Positions 7,919 to 16,773 of a stretch of DNA of 64,000 nucleotides are shown piece after piece. The notes beneath the pieces are model-generated. The model worked only from the letters and a program-made list of their open reading frames with translations. It searched no databases and was not told the DNA's origin. This DNA comes from Bacteroidales bacterium UBA4293. Lineage in GTDB: Bacteria; Bacteroidota; Bacteroidia; Bacteroidales; Bacteroidaceae. Numbering within the stretch: position 1 is the stretch's first letter; every line of letters begins with the position of its first letter. The DNA lies in assembly GCA_002395835.1 (NCBI GenBank), contig DGVD01000012.1, forward strand, positions 106,462 through 170,461. Reading direction: 5' to 3'. Position numbers and translations under genes: made by a program.

Positions 7919-10165
7919 TTAGTTCATTCGGCTTACTGATTGAAGATTCTTTACATTTTTAAGATTTTTGATAATAGTTTGAACGTCATCGACATCGTGT
8001 ACATATAATTGAATCTCTCCTTCAAAAATGCCTTCACTTACCTCGATGGCTAGTTTACGTATGTTTACATCTAATTTTCGTGAAACTATTTCTGTAACTT
8101 CATTTAATAAGCCTATTCTATCTGTTCCCTTTATATTTAAGCTTACAGGGAAGAATAATTGTTTATGAGTATCCCATTTGGCTGCCAATATGCGAGGACC
8201 AAAACTTGCTTTAAGCCTGGATGCCACAGTACATTGGCGTTTATGAATAACTATGTGGTTGTTTTCATCAATAAAGCCAAGTACGTCATCTCCTGGGATA
8301 GGATGGCAACATTCAGCTATGGTATAAGTGCTTTTTAATGTCTCTTCATTTAGCTGAATTGTCTTTTTTAGGTCGATTTTTTCAATTGGTTTTTCAGAAG
8401 AGTTTGTTTCTATGCTTTTCTTTTTCTTCCTGAAAGGCAAAAATCTTAACCAGTTTTTTGAGTTCTTACTCTTTTTCCTTATGATATTGGCATCATTTTC
8501 TCCTATTTCAATCTCTTCTTTGCCAATACTTTGCAAGAGTTCTTCCCTACTTTTTAATTGGTGGTATTCTACTAATTTATCTACATCATTAAAATCAAAA
8601 ACTAGATCATGCTTTTCAAAAAAATGGGTGAGAACCTCTTCACCAGCTTTCTGTTGCTCTCGCTGTTCTTTGCGGAGAATGGCAAGGATTTTACCCTTAG
8701 CTTTAGCAGTAGCTACATAATCTATCCAATTTTGTTGTACATGCTGTGAATTTGAAGTCAAAATTTCAATTTGGTCACCACTTTGAAGCTTGTGGCTGAT
8801 AGGAACCAATTTGTGATTTACTTTTGCACCAATGCAATGACTCCCTAAAAAAGTATGAATGGAAAAAGCAAAGTCTAGAACAGTAGAGTTCTGAGGCATG
8901 GTTTTCAGTTCCCCTTTTGGGGTAAATACAAATATCTCTTGAGCATAAAGGTTCAGCTTTATGGTTTCTAGGAAGTCTAAAGCGTTAGGCTGAGGATCGT
9001 CTAGAATTTCCTTAATTGTTCGCATCCATTTTTCAAGTTCGCGTTCACCGTCGTCCTCTATACCTGTTTTTTCTTTATATTTCCAATGGGCAGCAAAACC
9101 TTGTTCTGCTATTTCATGCATTCGATTACTACGAATTTGGACTTCAATCCATTCTCCTTTATGGCTCATCAGGGTTACATGTAGGGCTTGATAACCATTA
9201 GCTTTCGGATGATTTAGCCAGTCACGTAGCCGTTCTGGATGTGCTTTATAAATATGTGAAAGTTGAACGTAGATATTGAAGCAGTCGGTCAATTCGGTAG
9301 ATGGATCTTTTGGGGTAAAGATTATTCTAACAGCAAGGATGTCATATATTTCTTCAAAAGTTACGTGTTTTGTTTGCATCTTGTTCCAAATGGAATAAGG
9401 TGACTTAACACGTTCTTTTATTTCATAATTAAATCCTAATTTGTCCAGTCTTTCCCGTATGGGAGCTGTAAATTCGTCAAACACATTATCACGTTCTTCG
9501 CGTGTATGCTCTAGTTTGTTCTGAATTTCTTTATATTCTTCAGGGTGCTCATATTTAAAGCTGAGATCTTCAAGCTCTGTCTTGATTTTGTTTAAACCAA
9601 GTCGATGTGCTAATGGAGCATATATATAAAGAGTCTCTCCTGCAATTTTATATTGCTTGCTAGGAATCATAGACCCTAAAGTACGCATGTTATGAAGACG
9701 ATCTGCAATTTTTATAAGAATTACACGGATATCTTCACTCATGGTAAGAAGCAATTTCTTGAAGTTCTCAGCTTGTGCTGAAGCATGAGCCCCAAAAATT
9801 CCTCCAGAAATCTTAGTTAAACCATCAACGATCAGAGCTATTTTGTCACCAAAGATATTTCGAATATCCTCTACTGTATAATCTGTATCTTCAACCACGT
9901 CATGGAGTAAGGCAGAACAAATAGATGTAGACCCAAGTCCTATTTCTTCACAGGCTATTTGGGCAACAGCAATGGGATGCATAATGTAAGGCTCACCAGA
10001 ATGACGACGAACTCCTTTGTGAGCTTGTCTGGCAAAGTTGAATGCTTTGTTAATTAGATCAACTTTTTTTCTGTGGTTTGTGCTTAAATAAGTGTCAATC
10101 AGGTGTTGATACGCTTGTTCAACTTCCTGAATCTCATTAAGCTCCTTTTCTGATTCGTCCCCCAT
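7919..10165 (-). CDS. rel: RelA/SpoT family (p)ppGpp synthetase/hydrolase
   Basis: A 748-residue long RSH enzyme that makes and degrades the stringent-response alarmone. Domain order is N-terminal HD hydrolase (HDVVEDTD, about residues 88-95, metal residues intact, so hydrolase activity is expected), synthetase (SPYSIWNKM, then YDILAVRIIF, then EVQIRSNRMHEIAEQGFAAHW, about 255-375), TGS (VFTPKGELKTMPQNSTVLDFA, about 415-475), and a C-terminal ACT domain (about 670-745). Both active sites look complete, hence a bifunctional SpoT/Rel type. It is the last gene of the parA operon, 7 nt after mltD. Whether a second RSH exists in the genome cannot be seen. Confidence 0.95.
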   Translation of the reverse strand: MGDESEKELNEIQEVEQAYQHLIDTYLSTNHRKKVDLINKAFNFARQAHKGVRRHSGEPYIMHPIAVAQIACEEIGLGSTSICSALLHDVVEDTDYTVEDIRNIFGDKIALIVDGLTKISGGIFGAHASAQAENFKKLLLTMSEDIRVILIKIADRLHNMRTLGSMIPSKQYKIAGETLYIYAPLAHRLGLNKIKTELEDLSFKYEHPEEYKEIQNKLEHTREERDNVFDEFTAPIRERLDKLGFNYEIKERVKSPYSIWNKMQTKHVTFEEIYDILAVRIIFTPKDPSTELTDCFNIYVQLSHIYKAHPERLRDWLNHPKANGYQALHVTLMSHKGEWIEVQIRSNRMHEIAEQGFAAHWKYKEKTGIEDDGERELEKWMRTIKEILDDPQPNALDFLETIKLNLYAQEIFVFTPKGELKTMPQNSTVLDFAFSIHTFLGSHCIGAKVNHKLVPISHKLQSGDQIEILTSNSQHVQQNWIDYVATAKAKGKILAILRKEQREQQKAGEEVLTHFFEKHDLVFDFNDVDKLVEYHQLKSREELLQSIGKEEIEIGENDANIIRKKSKNSKNWLRFLPFRKKKKSIETNSSEKPIEKIDLKKTIQLNEETLKSTYTIAECCHPIPGDDVLGFIDENNHIVIHKRQCTVASRLKASFGPRILAAKWDTHKQLFFPVSLNIKGTDRIGLLNEVTEIVSRKLDVNIRKLAIEVSEGIFEGEIQLYVHDVDDVQTIIKNLKNVKNLQSVSRMN

Positions 10166-10172
10166 ATGAAAA

Positions 10173-11471
10173 TTATTTTACTCTAATGGTTTGGCCAGCT
10201 CTAATGTTGGTTCCTGAAATACCGTTTAATTGTTGCAATTTCTTAACCGTTGTACCATGCCTTCTTGCAATCGTTGAAAGAGATTCTCCTCTTCTTATCT
10301 TATGTGTTGAACTACTTCTAGCTGAACTTTTCCTGCTATTTCTTCTATTCCTCGTTTGTTCAGTGGACACTTTAGTGTCACTCATAGCAATGGTTCTGCG
10401 CTTACTTTGTAATTCATTGAGTCTATGGTTGTAGATTGTGTCTTGTTTGCTGATGAAGGATGCAATATTTGTTGAAGGCAATCTTAAAGTGCAGGGGCCA
10501 CTGTTTCCAGGAATTAAGTGTGTTCTATACTGAGGGTTCAAAGCTTCTAGCTCACTAATGCTGACATTGCAAAGCTCTGAAACTTGTTCCATATACAAAT
10601 CTTTATTTATTGTGATAGTATCTGTTTGAGATGGAAGTCTAGATTCCATAGGGCAAATATTATGGTCACAATAATAATTCATAATGTAATTTGCAGCAAT
10701 GAAGGAAGGAACATAACCTCTTGTTTCTCGAGGAAGATAATTGTAGATTTTCCAATAATCCTTTACATCACCAGCTCTGTGAATGGCTTTATTAACATTA
10801 CCGGGGCCACAATTGTATGCTGCAATTACAAGAGTCCAGTCGCCAAATATGTTATAAAGGTCTTTAAGGTATCTTGCAGCAGCATATGAAGATTTTATAG
10901 GGTCTTTACGGTCGTCTACAAGGCTGTTGACTTGAAGGTCATATCCTTTACTTGTCGTTATCATAAACTGCCAAAGGCCTACAGCTCCAGCTCTTGAGAC
11001 AGCATTAGGATTTAAGGCAGATTCAATAATAGGGAGATATTTTAGTTCCAGAGGAATCCCACAAGCCTCTAATGCCTCTTCAAAAATAGGAGTGTAAAAA
11101 TTGGAAGCCGCAAGCATGTATGAAACAGAACGGCGAAGTTGCCCACTATACATATCTATGAATTTTTGAACAACCTCATTATGAGGCATCTCTATTACAT
11201 TAGGCAATCTTTGCAGGCGATTAATATATACTTCTGTTGGAAATACAGGATTTTCATCTTTTGATTGGCATTCTTCGTCCTTGTCTAAATAAGTTTTTGA
11301 AAACCATTCAGCCATTAAACTATCAACGTCACTCATCATATTTTCAGGGATGTCGATGACTTCGTTTTGACCAAGGTTCTCGTCATAAACTGTAATTGTA
11401 TTTTGCGCCTTCATGCTGATACTAAATAGCATCAAACAGGTTAGGATGAATGATTTTCTTATTAATTTCAT
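10173..11471 (-). CDS. mltD: Membrane-bound lytic murein transglycosylase with LysM (MltD-like)
   Basis: A 432-residue exported enzyme that cleaves peptidoglycan glycan strands. Signal peptide about residues 1-22 (ends SISMKAQ). The SLT transglycosylase domain is about 115-260 with the catalytic Glu in LPIIESALNP, then GAVGLWQFM and AAYNCGPGNV, all intact. A degenerate LysM-like region (about 285-330) precedes a clear C-terminal LysM (about 388-432: GESLSTIARRHGTTVKKLQQ, then IRAGQTIRVK) that binds peptidoglycan. A Ser/Arg-rich basic linker joins the two. No lipobox is seen, so periplasmic rather than lipid-anchored is likely. It lies 6 nt after DUF5683 in the parA operon. Confidence 0.92.
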   Translation of the reverse strand: MKLIRKSFILTCLMLFSISMKAQNTITVYDENLGQNEVIDIPENMMSDVDSLMAEWFSKTYLDKDEECQSKDENPVFPTEVYINRLQRLPNVIEMPHNEVVQKFIDMYSGQLRRSVSYMLAASNFYTPIFEEALEACGIPLELKYLPIIESALNPNAVSRAGAVGLWQFMITTSKGYDLQVNSLVDDRKDPIKSSYAAARYLKDLYNIFGDWTLVIAAYNCGPGNVNKAIHRAGDVKDYWKIYNYLPRETRGYVPSFIAANYIMNYYCDHNICPMESRLPSQTDTITINKDLYMEQVSELCNVSISELEALNPQYRTHLIPGNSGPCTLRLPSTNIASFISKQDTIYNHRLNELQSKRRTIAMSDTKVSTEQTRNRRNSRKSSARSSSTHKIRRGESLSTIARRHGTTVKKLQQLNGISGTNIRAGQTIRVK

Positions 11472-11477
11472 CTTATT

Positions 11478-12167
11478 TTAGAATTTTAAACTACATTGTA
11501 GACCGTAGGCCGAATTAGCTTTATTTGACAAATAGTCATTAGTGCGTCCCACAGAACTATTAATTACTGTAGGTTCAATACGTAGGCTTAAATCTTCATT
11601 TATTTCAAAAGAAGAAAGTTCAGCATCTACATACGCATCAACAACAGAGAGTAGATAGACTGCTGCAAATGCAAAGATACTCATATCCCTGTATTTTCTA
11701 TAATAATCTTTTCTTTTCCTCAAAATTTCTTGATAACGGCTCCTATTTGAGTCCGTTATTGTCACATTATAAGGAAGAAAATCTTCGTAGCTTTTTGTGT
11801 TTTCATCAGCATCCATGATGTCCAAATACGCCTGAGAATAATCTTTGTACATCATGTTGTTCCATGTTAAAGCATAGGCACAACCTACAAATCCTCCGTA
11901 AACCAAAGGAAGTTTCCAGTACTTCCGATTATAGATTTGGCCTCCCCCTGGAATAACTAAAGCTAGCCATAAAGCCCTTTTAGGATTGGGGACCCATTTC
12001 TTAAAAGGTTCGTTTGGTATAGATTGTGTCGGGATGGAATCAGATAGAACTATGCGGGTCGTATCAGCATCTAGTCTGTCTTGGGCAGAAATGCACATAG
12101 TACTTGCCTGAAATAGCCAGACAAGTACAGTTAATAGTACTCGGTATGTTTTATCCCTGTTTCTCAA
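11478..12167 (-). CDS. DUF5683 family protein
   Basis: A 229-residue protein with an N-terminal signal sequence (about residues 1-29, ends CISAQD). The core KRALWLALVIPGGGQIYNRK then YWKLPLVYGGFVGCAYALTW (about 63-102) is the DUF5683 signature, with two hydrophobic segments and another near residues 160-180. It is probably an envelope protein of unknown role. The start codon is TTG at 12167, which lies one base after the parB stop; no ATG lies before the signal sequence, so a TTG start with translational coupling to parB is the best reading. Its neighbours (parB upstream, mltD downstream) suggest a link between chromosome segregation and wall remodelling, but this is context only. Confidence 0.85.
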   Translation of the reverse strand: MRNRDKTYRVLLTVLVWLFQASTMCISAQDRLDADTTRIVLSDSIPTQSIPNEPFKKWVPNPKRALWLALVIPGGGQIYNRKYWKLPLVYGGFVGCAYALTWNNMMYKDYSQAYLDIMDADENTKSYEDFLPYNVTITDSNRSRYQEILRKRKDYYRKYRDMSIFAFAAVYLLSVVDAYVDAELSSFEINEDLSLRIEPTVINSSVGRTNDYLSNKANSAYGLQCSLKF

Positions 12168-12168
12168 A

Positions 12169-13065
12169 TTAATTTCGCTTTATTTGATCTAAAAGTTCAA
12201 TGACTCTTTCTAATTGTTCTTCATTGTCAAAAGGAAGAATTATTTTTCCTTTTCCTTTTGGAGAATATGTCATTTGAACTTTAGTTTTAAATATCTCAGA
12301 TAGGTGATTCCTTAGTGCGTTATATTCCTCTGGTAACTTTGCAGACTTTGGTTTAATAAGTGTTTTGCCACTGAGGACTGACTCTCCAGAATTCAGGTTC
12401 TTCACTAAGTCTTCTACTTTGCGCACTGGATAACCATTCTTGATGATCTCTTGAAATAATCTCATCATATCCTTTGGGTTGGAAAGAGATAAAAGAGCCC
12501 GAGCGTGGCCCATGTCAATTTCCTTATTTTGTAATGCCATCTGGATGGGGGCTGGCAGATGTAGAAGTCTTAAATAATTGGCTATCGTGGCACGTTTTTT
12601 CCCCACTCGTATACTCAATTGTTCCTGAGTCATACTATACTGCTCTAGAAGATTTTGATAGGCCAAAGCAATCTCAAGAGAGTTTAAATCCTCTCTTTGG
12701 ATGTTCTCTATCAAGGCCATTTCCATCATGTTTTCATCATCAGCTGTTCGGATGTATGCTGGAATCTTTTTTAAACCGGCCAACTGAGATGCACGATAAC
12801 GACGTTCACCTGCAATAATCTGGTAATTCTCGTCATCTAATTTGCGGAGAGTGATAGGCTGGATAATGCCTATTTCTGATATTGAAGCTGCCAATTCTTG
12901 TAAGGCTTCAGGTTCAAATTCACGGCGGGGTTGGTTGGGGTTAACCCTAATTTTTTCTAATTCTATCTCGTGGATAGAAGAAGATCCGCTTGTATGAACC
13001 TCTTCAGTAGAGATTAGGGCATCTAAGCCTCTTCCTAATGCAGCATATTTTTTGTGTACAGCCAT
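12169..13065 (-). CDS. parB: Chromosome partitioning protein ParB
   Basis: A 298-residue ParB/Spo0J protein. N-terminus ALGRGLDALIS is the ParA-interacting motif. The CTP-binding/nuclease-fold domain follows (about residues 33-125) with NPNQPRREFEPE and the GERRYRASQLAG motif that binds CTP. The central helix-turn-helix that reads parS is about 130-200 (EDLNSLEIALAY, SIRVGKKRATIANYLRLLHL). The C-terminal part is the dimerisation domain. It acts with ParA, 3 nt upstream, in segregating the chromosome origin. I found no parS site in the window. Confidence 0.96.
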   Translation of the reverse strand: MAVHKKYAALGRGLDALISTEEVHTSGSSSIHEIELEKIRVNPNQPRREFEPEALQELAASISEIGIIQPITLRKLDDENYQIIAGERRYRASQLAGLKKIPAYIRTADDENMMEMALIENIQREDLNSLEIALAYQNLLEQYSMTQEQLSIRVGKKRATIANYLRLLHLPAPIQMALQNKEIDMGHARALLSLSNPKDMMRLFQEIIKNGYPVRKVEDLVKNLNSGESVLSGKTLIKPKSAKLPEEYNALRNHLSEIFKTKVQMTYSPKGKGKIILPFDNEEQLERVIELLDQIKRN

Positions 13066-13068
13066 ACT

Positions 13069-13842
13069 TTATGCGTTTTTCTTTATGATTTCTTGAGCTA
13101 GAGCCATGTAATTTTTAGCTCCTGTAGAGTCAGCATCGTAGAGAATTGCAGGAAGACCATGACTAGGAGCCTCACTGAGCTTAACATTACGTTGGATAAC
13201 CGTCTTGAATACCAGTTCTTGGAAATGCCTTTTAACCTCATCGTAGATTTGGTTTGCCAGTCTTAATCGTGAGTCATACATGGTCAGTAAGAAACCTTCA
13301 ATTTCTAGAGAAGGGTTTAATTTTGACTTAATTATTCGGATGGTGTTCAATAACTTACTGATGCCTTCCAATGCAAAATACTCACATTGAACGGGGATAA
13401 TAACAGAATTTGCAGCAGTTAATGCATTTACGGTAATCAAACCTAATGATGGAGAACAGTCTATTAAAATATAATCATATTCTTTTTCTATTGGTGCAAG
13501 GACTTTTTGTAGGACCTTTTCTCTGTTCTCAAGATTCAGCATTTCAATTTCAGCACCTACTAGATCAATGTGTGATGGAACGATATCCAAACCATCGATG
13601 TCTGTGGTATAAATAGCTTCTCTTATATCTGTTTTATCTGTTTGGTTGATTAAACACTCATAGATTGAACATTCTACTTCTTGTACATTAACTCCCAAGC
13701 CTGATGAAGCGTTAGCTTGTGGATCTGCGTCGACCAAAAGTACTTTCTTTTCAAATGTAGCCAATGACGCAGCCAAGTTCATGGCAGTGGTAGTCTTACC
13801 AACACCTCCTTTTTGGTTTGCTAATGCGATGATTCTTCCCAT
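13069..13842 (-). CDS. parA: Chromosome partitioning ATPase ParA
   Basis: A 257-residue deviant-Walker ATPase. KGGVGKTTTAMNLAASLA (about residues 10-27) is the deviant Walker A with the signature Lys, DADPQANASSGLG is the A' region and DYILIDCSPSLG (about 117-128) is Walker B. It binds DNA non-specifically in the ATP form and with ParB moves the origin region. First gene of the operon parA-parB-DUF5683-mltD-rel, with gaps of 1 to 7 nt throughout, so one transcript is likely. Its -7 box at 13968-13975 predicts a leader of about 118 nt, longer than for neighbouring genes. Confidence 0.97.
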   Translation of the reverse strand: MGRIIALANQKGGVGKTTTAMNLAASLATFEKKVLLVDADPQANASSGLGVNVQEVECSIYECLINQTDKTDIREAIYTTDIDGLDIVPSHIDLVGAEIEMLNLENREKVLQKVLAPIEKEYDYILIDCSPSLGLITVNALTAANSVIIPVQCEYFALEGISKLLNTIRIIKSKLNPSLEIEGFLLTMYDSRLRLANQIYDEVKRHFQELVFKTVIQRNVKLSEAPSHGLPAILYDADSTGAKNYMALAQEIIKKNA

Positions 13843-13967
13843 AATCTCATTCTTTTTGGTTGCAAAGAAACGTCGAAATCAAAAATTAGCCTTATGTTTT
13901 CCGATAATTCATCGAATTTTGTTGAAAAATTATTGATAATGTTGATAACGGCATTCCTAAATCTCGG

Positions 13968-13975
13968 CAAAGATA
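13968..13975 (-). promoter_or_regulatory. -7 box of the parA operon
   Basis: TATCTTTG on the minus strand, 126 nt before the parA ATG. No closer match exists, so the mRNA leader is probably over 100 nt. I see no clear regulatory fold in it. Confidence 0.6.
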
Positions 13976-14019
13976 CTCATTTTATACTAGAAAAACCGAC
14001 TTGAATTCATAATTTTACT

Positions 14020-14027
14020 TACTTTTG
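14020..14027 (+). promoter_or_regulatory. -7 box of surE-lpxB
   Basis: TACTTTTG, 20 nt before the surE ATG. TTG at 14001-14003 is a possible -33 element with a short spacer. Confidence 0.65.
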
Positions 14028-14046
14028 CACAACAGATGCAAAAGAT

Positions 14047-14820
14047 ATGATTAATAAAAAGCCTCTTATTTTTATTTCTAACGATGATGGCTATCAAGCA
14101 AATGGTATTAGACAATTGATAGAAATGCTTCGTCCATTAGGGCAAATCCTGGTTATGGCTCCTGATTCAGCTCGTTCAGGAAGTTCCATGGCTTTGACAT
14201 CTTCCGTGCCTGTGAAATTTCGGAAAATCTGTGAAGAAAAAGACTTGGTAGTATTCAGTTGTTCTGGGACTCCAGTGGATTGTACGAAATTAGCTTTTCA
14301 TGTTTTTTTTCAAGATGAAAAACCAGATTTGGTGGTGGCTGGAATTAATCATGGTGATAATGCAGCTGTGAATGTGCATTATTCAGGTACAATGGGAGTA
14401 ACAATAGAAGGTTGTCTAAAAGGTGCTCCATCCATAGCTTTCTCTTCCCTTAATAAGGCAAAAGATGCTGATTACTCTTCATATACGTCTTTAGTTCAGA
14501 AACTAACTGCTTTAGTTCTTGACAAAGGTTTACCAGAAGGAGTCTGTTTGAATGTGAATTTTCCAATGACTTCTGTTCATAAAGGAGTGAGGATATGTCG
14601 TCAGGATAAAGGAAATTGGGTCCAGGAATGGGAAAAGTATTTACAAGGCGAAGGTTCTAATTCTTATTTGATTGCAGGAGATTATATATCCAATGAACCT
14701 TCTTCTTCAGATACTGATAGGTGGGCTATAGAAAATGGGTATGTTGCAATTACCCCCACAACTATAGATATGACAGCTTATAATATGATGAATGTTCTAA
14801 AAGATTGGTTTAAGGAATGA
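14047..14820 (+). CDS. surE: 5'/3'-nucleotidase SurE
   Basis: This 257-residue phosphatase removes phosphate from nucleoside monophosphates and polyphosphate. The metal-binding motif ISNDDGYQANGI (about residues 10-21), APDSARSGSSMALTSSVPV (about 38-56), SGTPVDCTKLA and GINHGDNAAVNVHYSGTMG (about 98-116) are the SurE signature in order. Length is typical. The stop codon TGA overlaps the ATG of lpxB (ATGA at 14817-14820), so the two are translationally coupled; surE-lpxB linkage is common in Bacteroidales. Metal-binding residues are all present. Confidence 0.96.
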   Translation: MINKKPLIFISNDDGYQANGIRQLIEMLRPLGQILVMAPDSARSGSSMALTSSVPVKFRKICEEKDLVVFSCSGTPVDCTKLAFHVFFQDEKPDLVVAGINHGDNAAVNVHYSGTMGVTIEGCLKGAPSIAFSSLNKAKDADYSSYTSLVQKLTALVLDKGLPEGVCLNVNFPMTSVHKGVRICRQDKGNWVQEWEKYLQGEGSNSYLIAGDYISNEPSSSDTDRWAIENGYVAITPTTIDMTAYNMMNVLKDWFKE

Positions 14821-15959
14821 AATACTATTTGATTGTTGGTGAGGCTTCTGGTGATTTACATGCTTCAAATTTGATGAAATCACTTAAAAAGAGCGATTCT
14901 GATGCCGAATTTCGCTTTTTTGGTGGAGACTTGATGAAGGCTGTTGGAGGTGTTTGTGTAAAGCACTATAAAGAGATGGCATACATGGGCTTTATCCCTG
15001 TCTTAATGCATTTACGCACTATCCTAAAAAACATGAAACTATGCCAGCAAGATATTATAAGTTGGAATCCAGATGTACTGATCTTGGTTGATTATCCCGG
15101 CTTTAATTTGGATATAGCTAAATACATAAAAAAACAGACAAAAATTCCTGTTTATTATTATATTTCTCCTAAAATCTGGGCATGGAAAGAGTATCGTATA
15201 AAGAATATCAAACGTGATGTAGATGAACTTTTTTCTATTTTGCCTTTTGAAGTGAATTTTTTTAAGGGACATCATTATCCTATTCATTATGTTGGTAATC
15301 CTTCAGTAGATTCGGTAGATGCTTTCAAGAAGGATTATGTAGAATCTTTTGTAGACTTTACTTCCAAAAATAAGTTAGAAAATAAATCTATCATAGCTTT
15401 GTTAGCAGGGAGTCGTAAGCAGGAAATACATGATAACTTGCCTAAAATGATCGACGCTGTTTCCACAATGAAAGATTGTCAGTTTGTTATAGCAGGTGCA
15501 CCGTCTATTGAATCAGAATATTATGCTGATTATGTTAAGGAAGGTGTACATATAGTTTATGGACAAACGTACGAGTTGTTGTCGCATTCCATTGCAGCAT
15601 TGGTTACCTCAGGTACTGCAACTCTTGAAACGGCTTTATTTAAGGTGCCTCAGGTGGTTTGTTATGATATGCCTTTAAGTTGGTTGATGTCCTTTCTAAG
15701 ACGGTTCTTCCTTAAGGTTAAATATATCTCATTGGTCAATCTAATAGCCGACAAAGAGGTGGTAAAAGAATTGGTTGCCAATGATATGAAAGTTGCCAAT
15801 ATAAAAAAAGAACTGGCATCCATTCTTCCTGGAGGAGATGGACGCCAGACTATGTTAGATGATTATCAGCATATTATACAGATTCTTGGTGCCCCTGGGG
15901 CATCGGAACGGGCTGCTGAAAAAATGATAGAGTGTTTAAAGAATAGACAAAGTAAATAG
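14817..15959 (+). CDS. lpxB: Lipid-A-disaccharide synthase LpxB
   Basis: This 380-residue glycosyltransferase joins UDP-2,3-diacylglucosamine and lipid X to make the lipid A disaccharide at the inner membrane face. Visible family motifs are GEASGDLHASNLM (about residues 8-20), YMGFIPVL, YYISPKIWAWKEYRI (about 113-127), LLAGSRKQEIHDNLP (about 196-210) and the C-terminal TSGTATLETALFKVPQVVCY (about 262-281). Length is normal. The last 24 nt overlap the 3' end of cdsA on the other strand, so no terminator sits between the two; both transcripts must run into the opposing gene. Confidence 0.96.
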   Translation: MKYYLIVGEASGDLHASNLMKSLKKSDSDAEFRFFGGDLMKAVGGVCVKHYKEMAYMGFIPVLMHLRTILKNMKLCQQDIISWNPDVLILVDYPGFNLDIAKYIKKQTKIPVYYYISPKIWAWKEYRIKNIKRDVDELFSILPFEVNFFKGHHYPIHYVGNPSVDSVDAFKKDYVESFVDFTSKNKLENKSIIALLAGSRKQEIHDNLPKMIDAVSTMKDCQFVIAGAPSIESEYYADYVKEGVHIVYGQTYELLSHSIAALVTSGTATLETALFKVPQVVCYDMPLSWLMSFLRRFFLKVKYISLVNLIADKEVVKELVANDMKVANIKKELASILPGGDGRQTMLDDYQHIIQILGAPGASERAAEKMIECLKNRQSK

Positions 15960-16769
15960 ATAGACCACTGAAGCTGGGATGGCTAGAAGTGAGCTATCCA
16001 TTCTGTCAAGGATGCCTCCATGACCCGGTAAAATATGGCCTGAGTCCTTGATTCCTAACTGTCGTTTGAACAGTGATTCTATCAAATCACCCCATGTTCC
16101 AAATACTACTACAACAAGTGCAAATCCAGCCCATTCCAGATAGTTGGTTTTTACTAGATAACTTATTAACAAACTAATAAGGATGGCTAAGATTCCTCCT
16201 CCGATAGAGCCTTCCCAAGATTTTTTAGGTGAGATTCTATAGAAAAGTTTGTGCTTGCCAAATAGCATTCCACTACAATAAGCCCCCGTGTCACTAGCCC
16301 AAAGGAAGATGAATAGTGAAAGAGGGTAGAGCTTGCTGAAAGTAACAGCGTTGGTTTCAGGAGAGTACTGAAAAGCCAAAGTGTTCAATAATGCAAAAGG
16401 GAGAGCTATATACAATTGTGATAGCATGGAGTGAGCCCAATTATTAATGGGGTTCTCATGTTTGAGGTATAGCTCACTTACTAATAGGTAGATTAAGACT
16501 ATTAGGTAAGGAATGAAGATACTTGCTCCTGTATAGTTGATACTATACCCGAAGAATGCAAAGAACAAGTAGGCACCACCTAATGTACAGATGAACCTGT
16601 TGATGTGAACATCGTCTCTTTGGTTGATTAATGAACTAAATTCCCAAATAGCCAAAGCGGTTATAAAACCAAATATAACAGCAAATAGAATGGGGTTAAT
16701 TAGGATGGCAGCTAGTATTACTAGAATAAAAACCGCACCAGTAATTGCCCGGATGACAACATTCTTCAT
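15936..16769 (-). CDS. cdsA: Phosphatidate cytidylyltransferase CdsA
   Basis: A 277-residue integral membrane enzyme that makes CDP-diacylglycerol for phospholipid synthesis. It is strongly hydrophobic with about eight membrane helices. The family signature is near the C-terminus: KKSWEGSIGGG (about residues 182-192) and GDLIESLFKRQLGIKDSGH, then LPGHGGILDRMDS (about 225-257). The last gene of rsfS-ftsH-cdsA, 4 nt after ftsH. Its 3' end overlaps lpxB by 24 nt. Confidence 0.95.
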   Translation of the reverse strand: MKNVVIRAITGAVFILVILAAILINPILFAVIFGFITALAIWEFSSLINQRDDVHINRFICTLGGAYLFFAFFGYSINYTGASIFIPYLIVLIYLLVSELYLKHENPINNWAHSMLSQLYIALPFALLNTLAFQYSPETNAVTFSKLYPLSLFIFLWASDTGAYCSGMLFGKHKLFYRISPKKSWEGSIGGGILAILISLLISYLVKTNYLEWAGFALVVVVFGTWGDLIESLFKRQLGIKDSGHILPGHGGILDRMDSSLLAIPASVVYLFTLSIL

Positions 16770-16773
16770 AGGT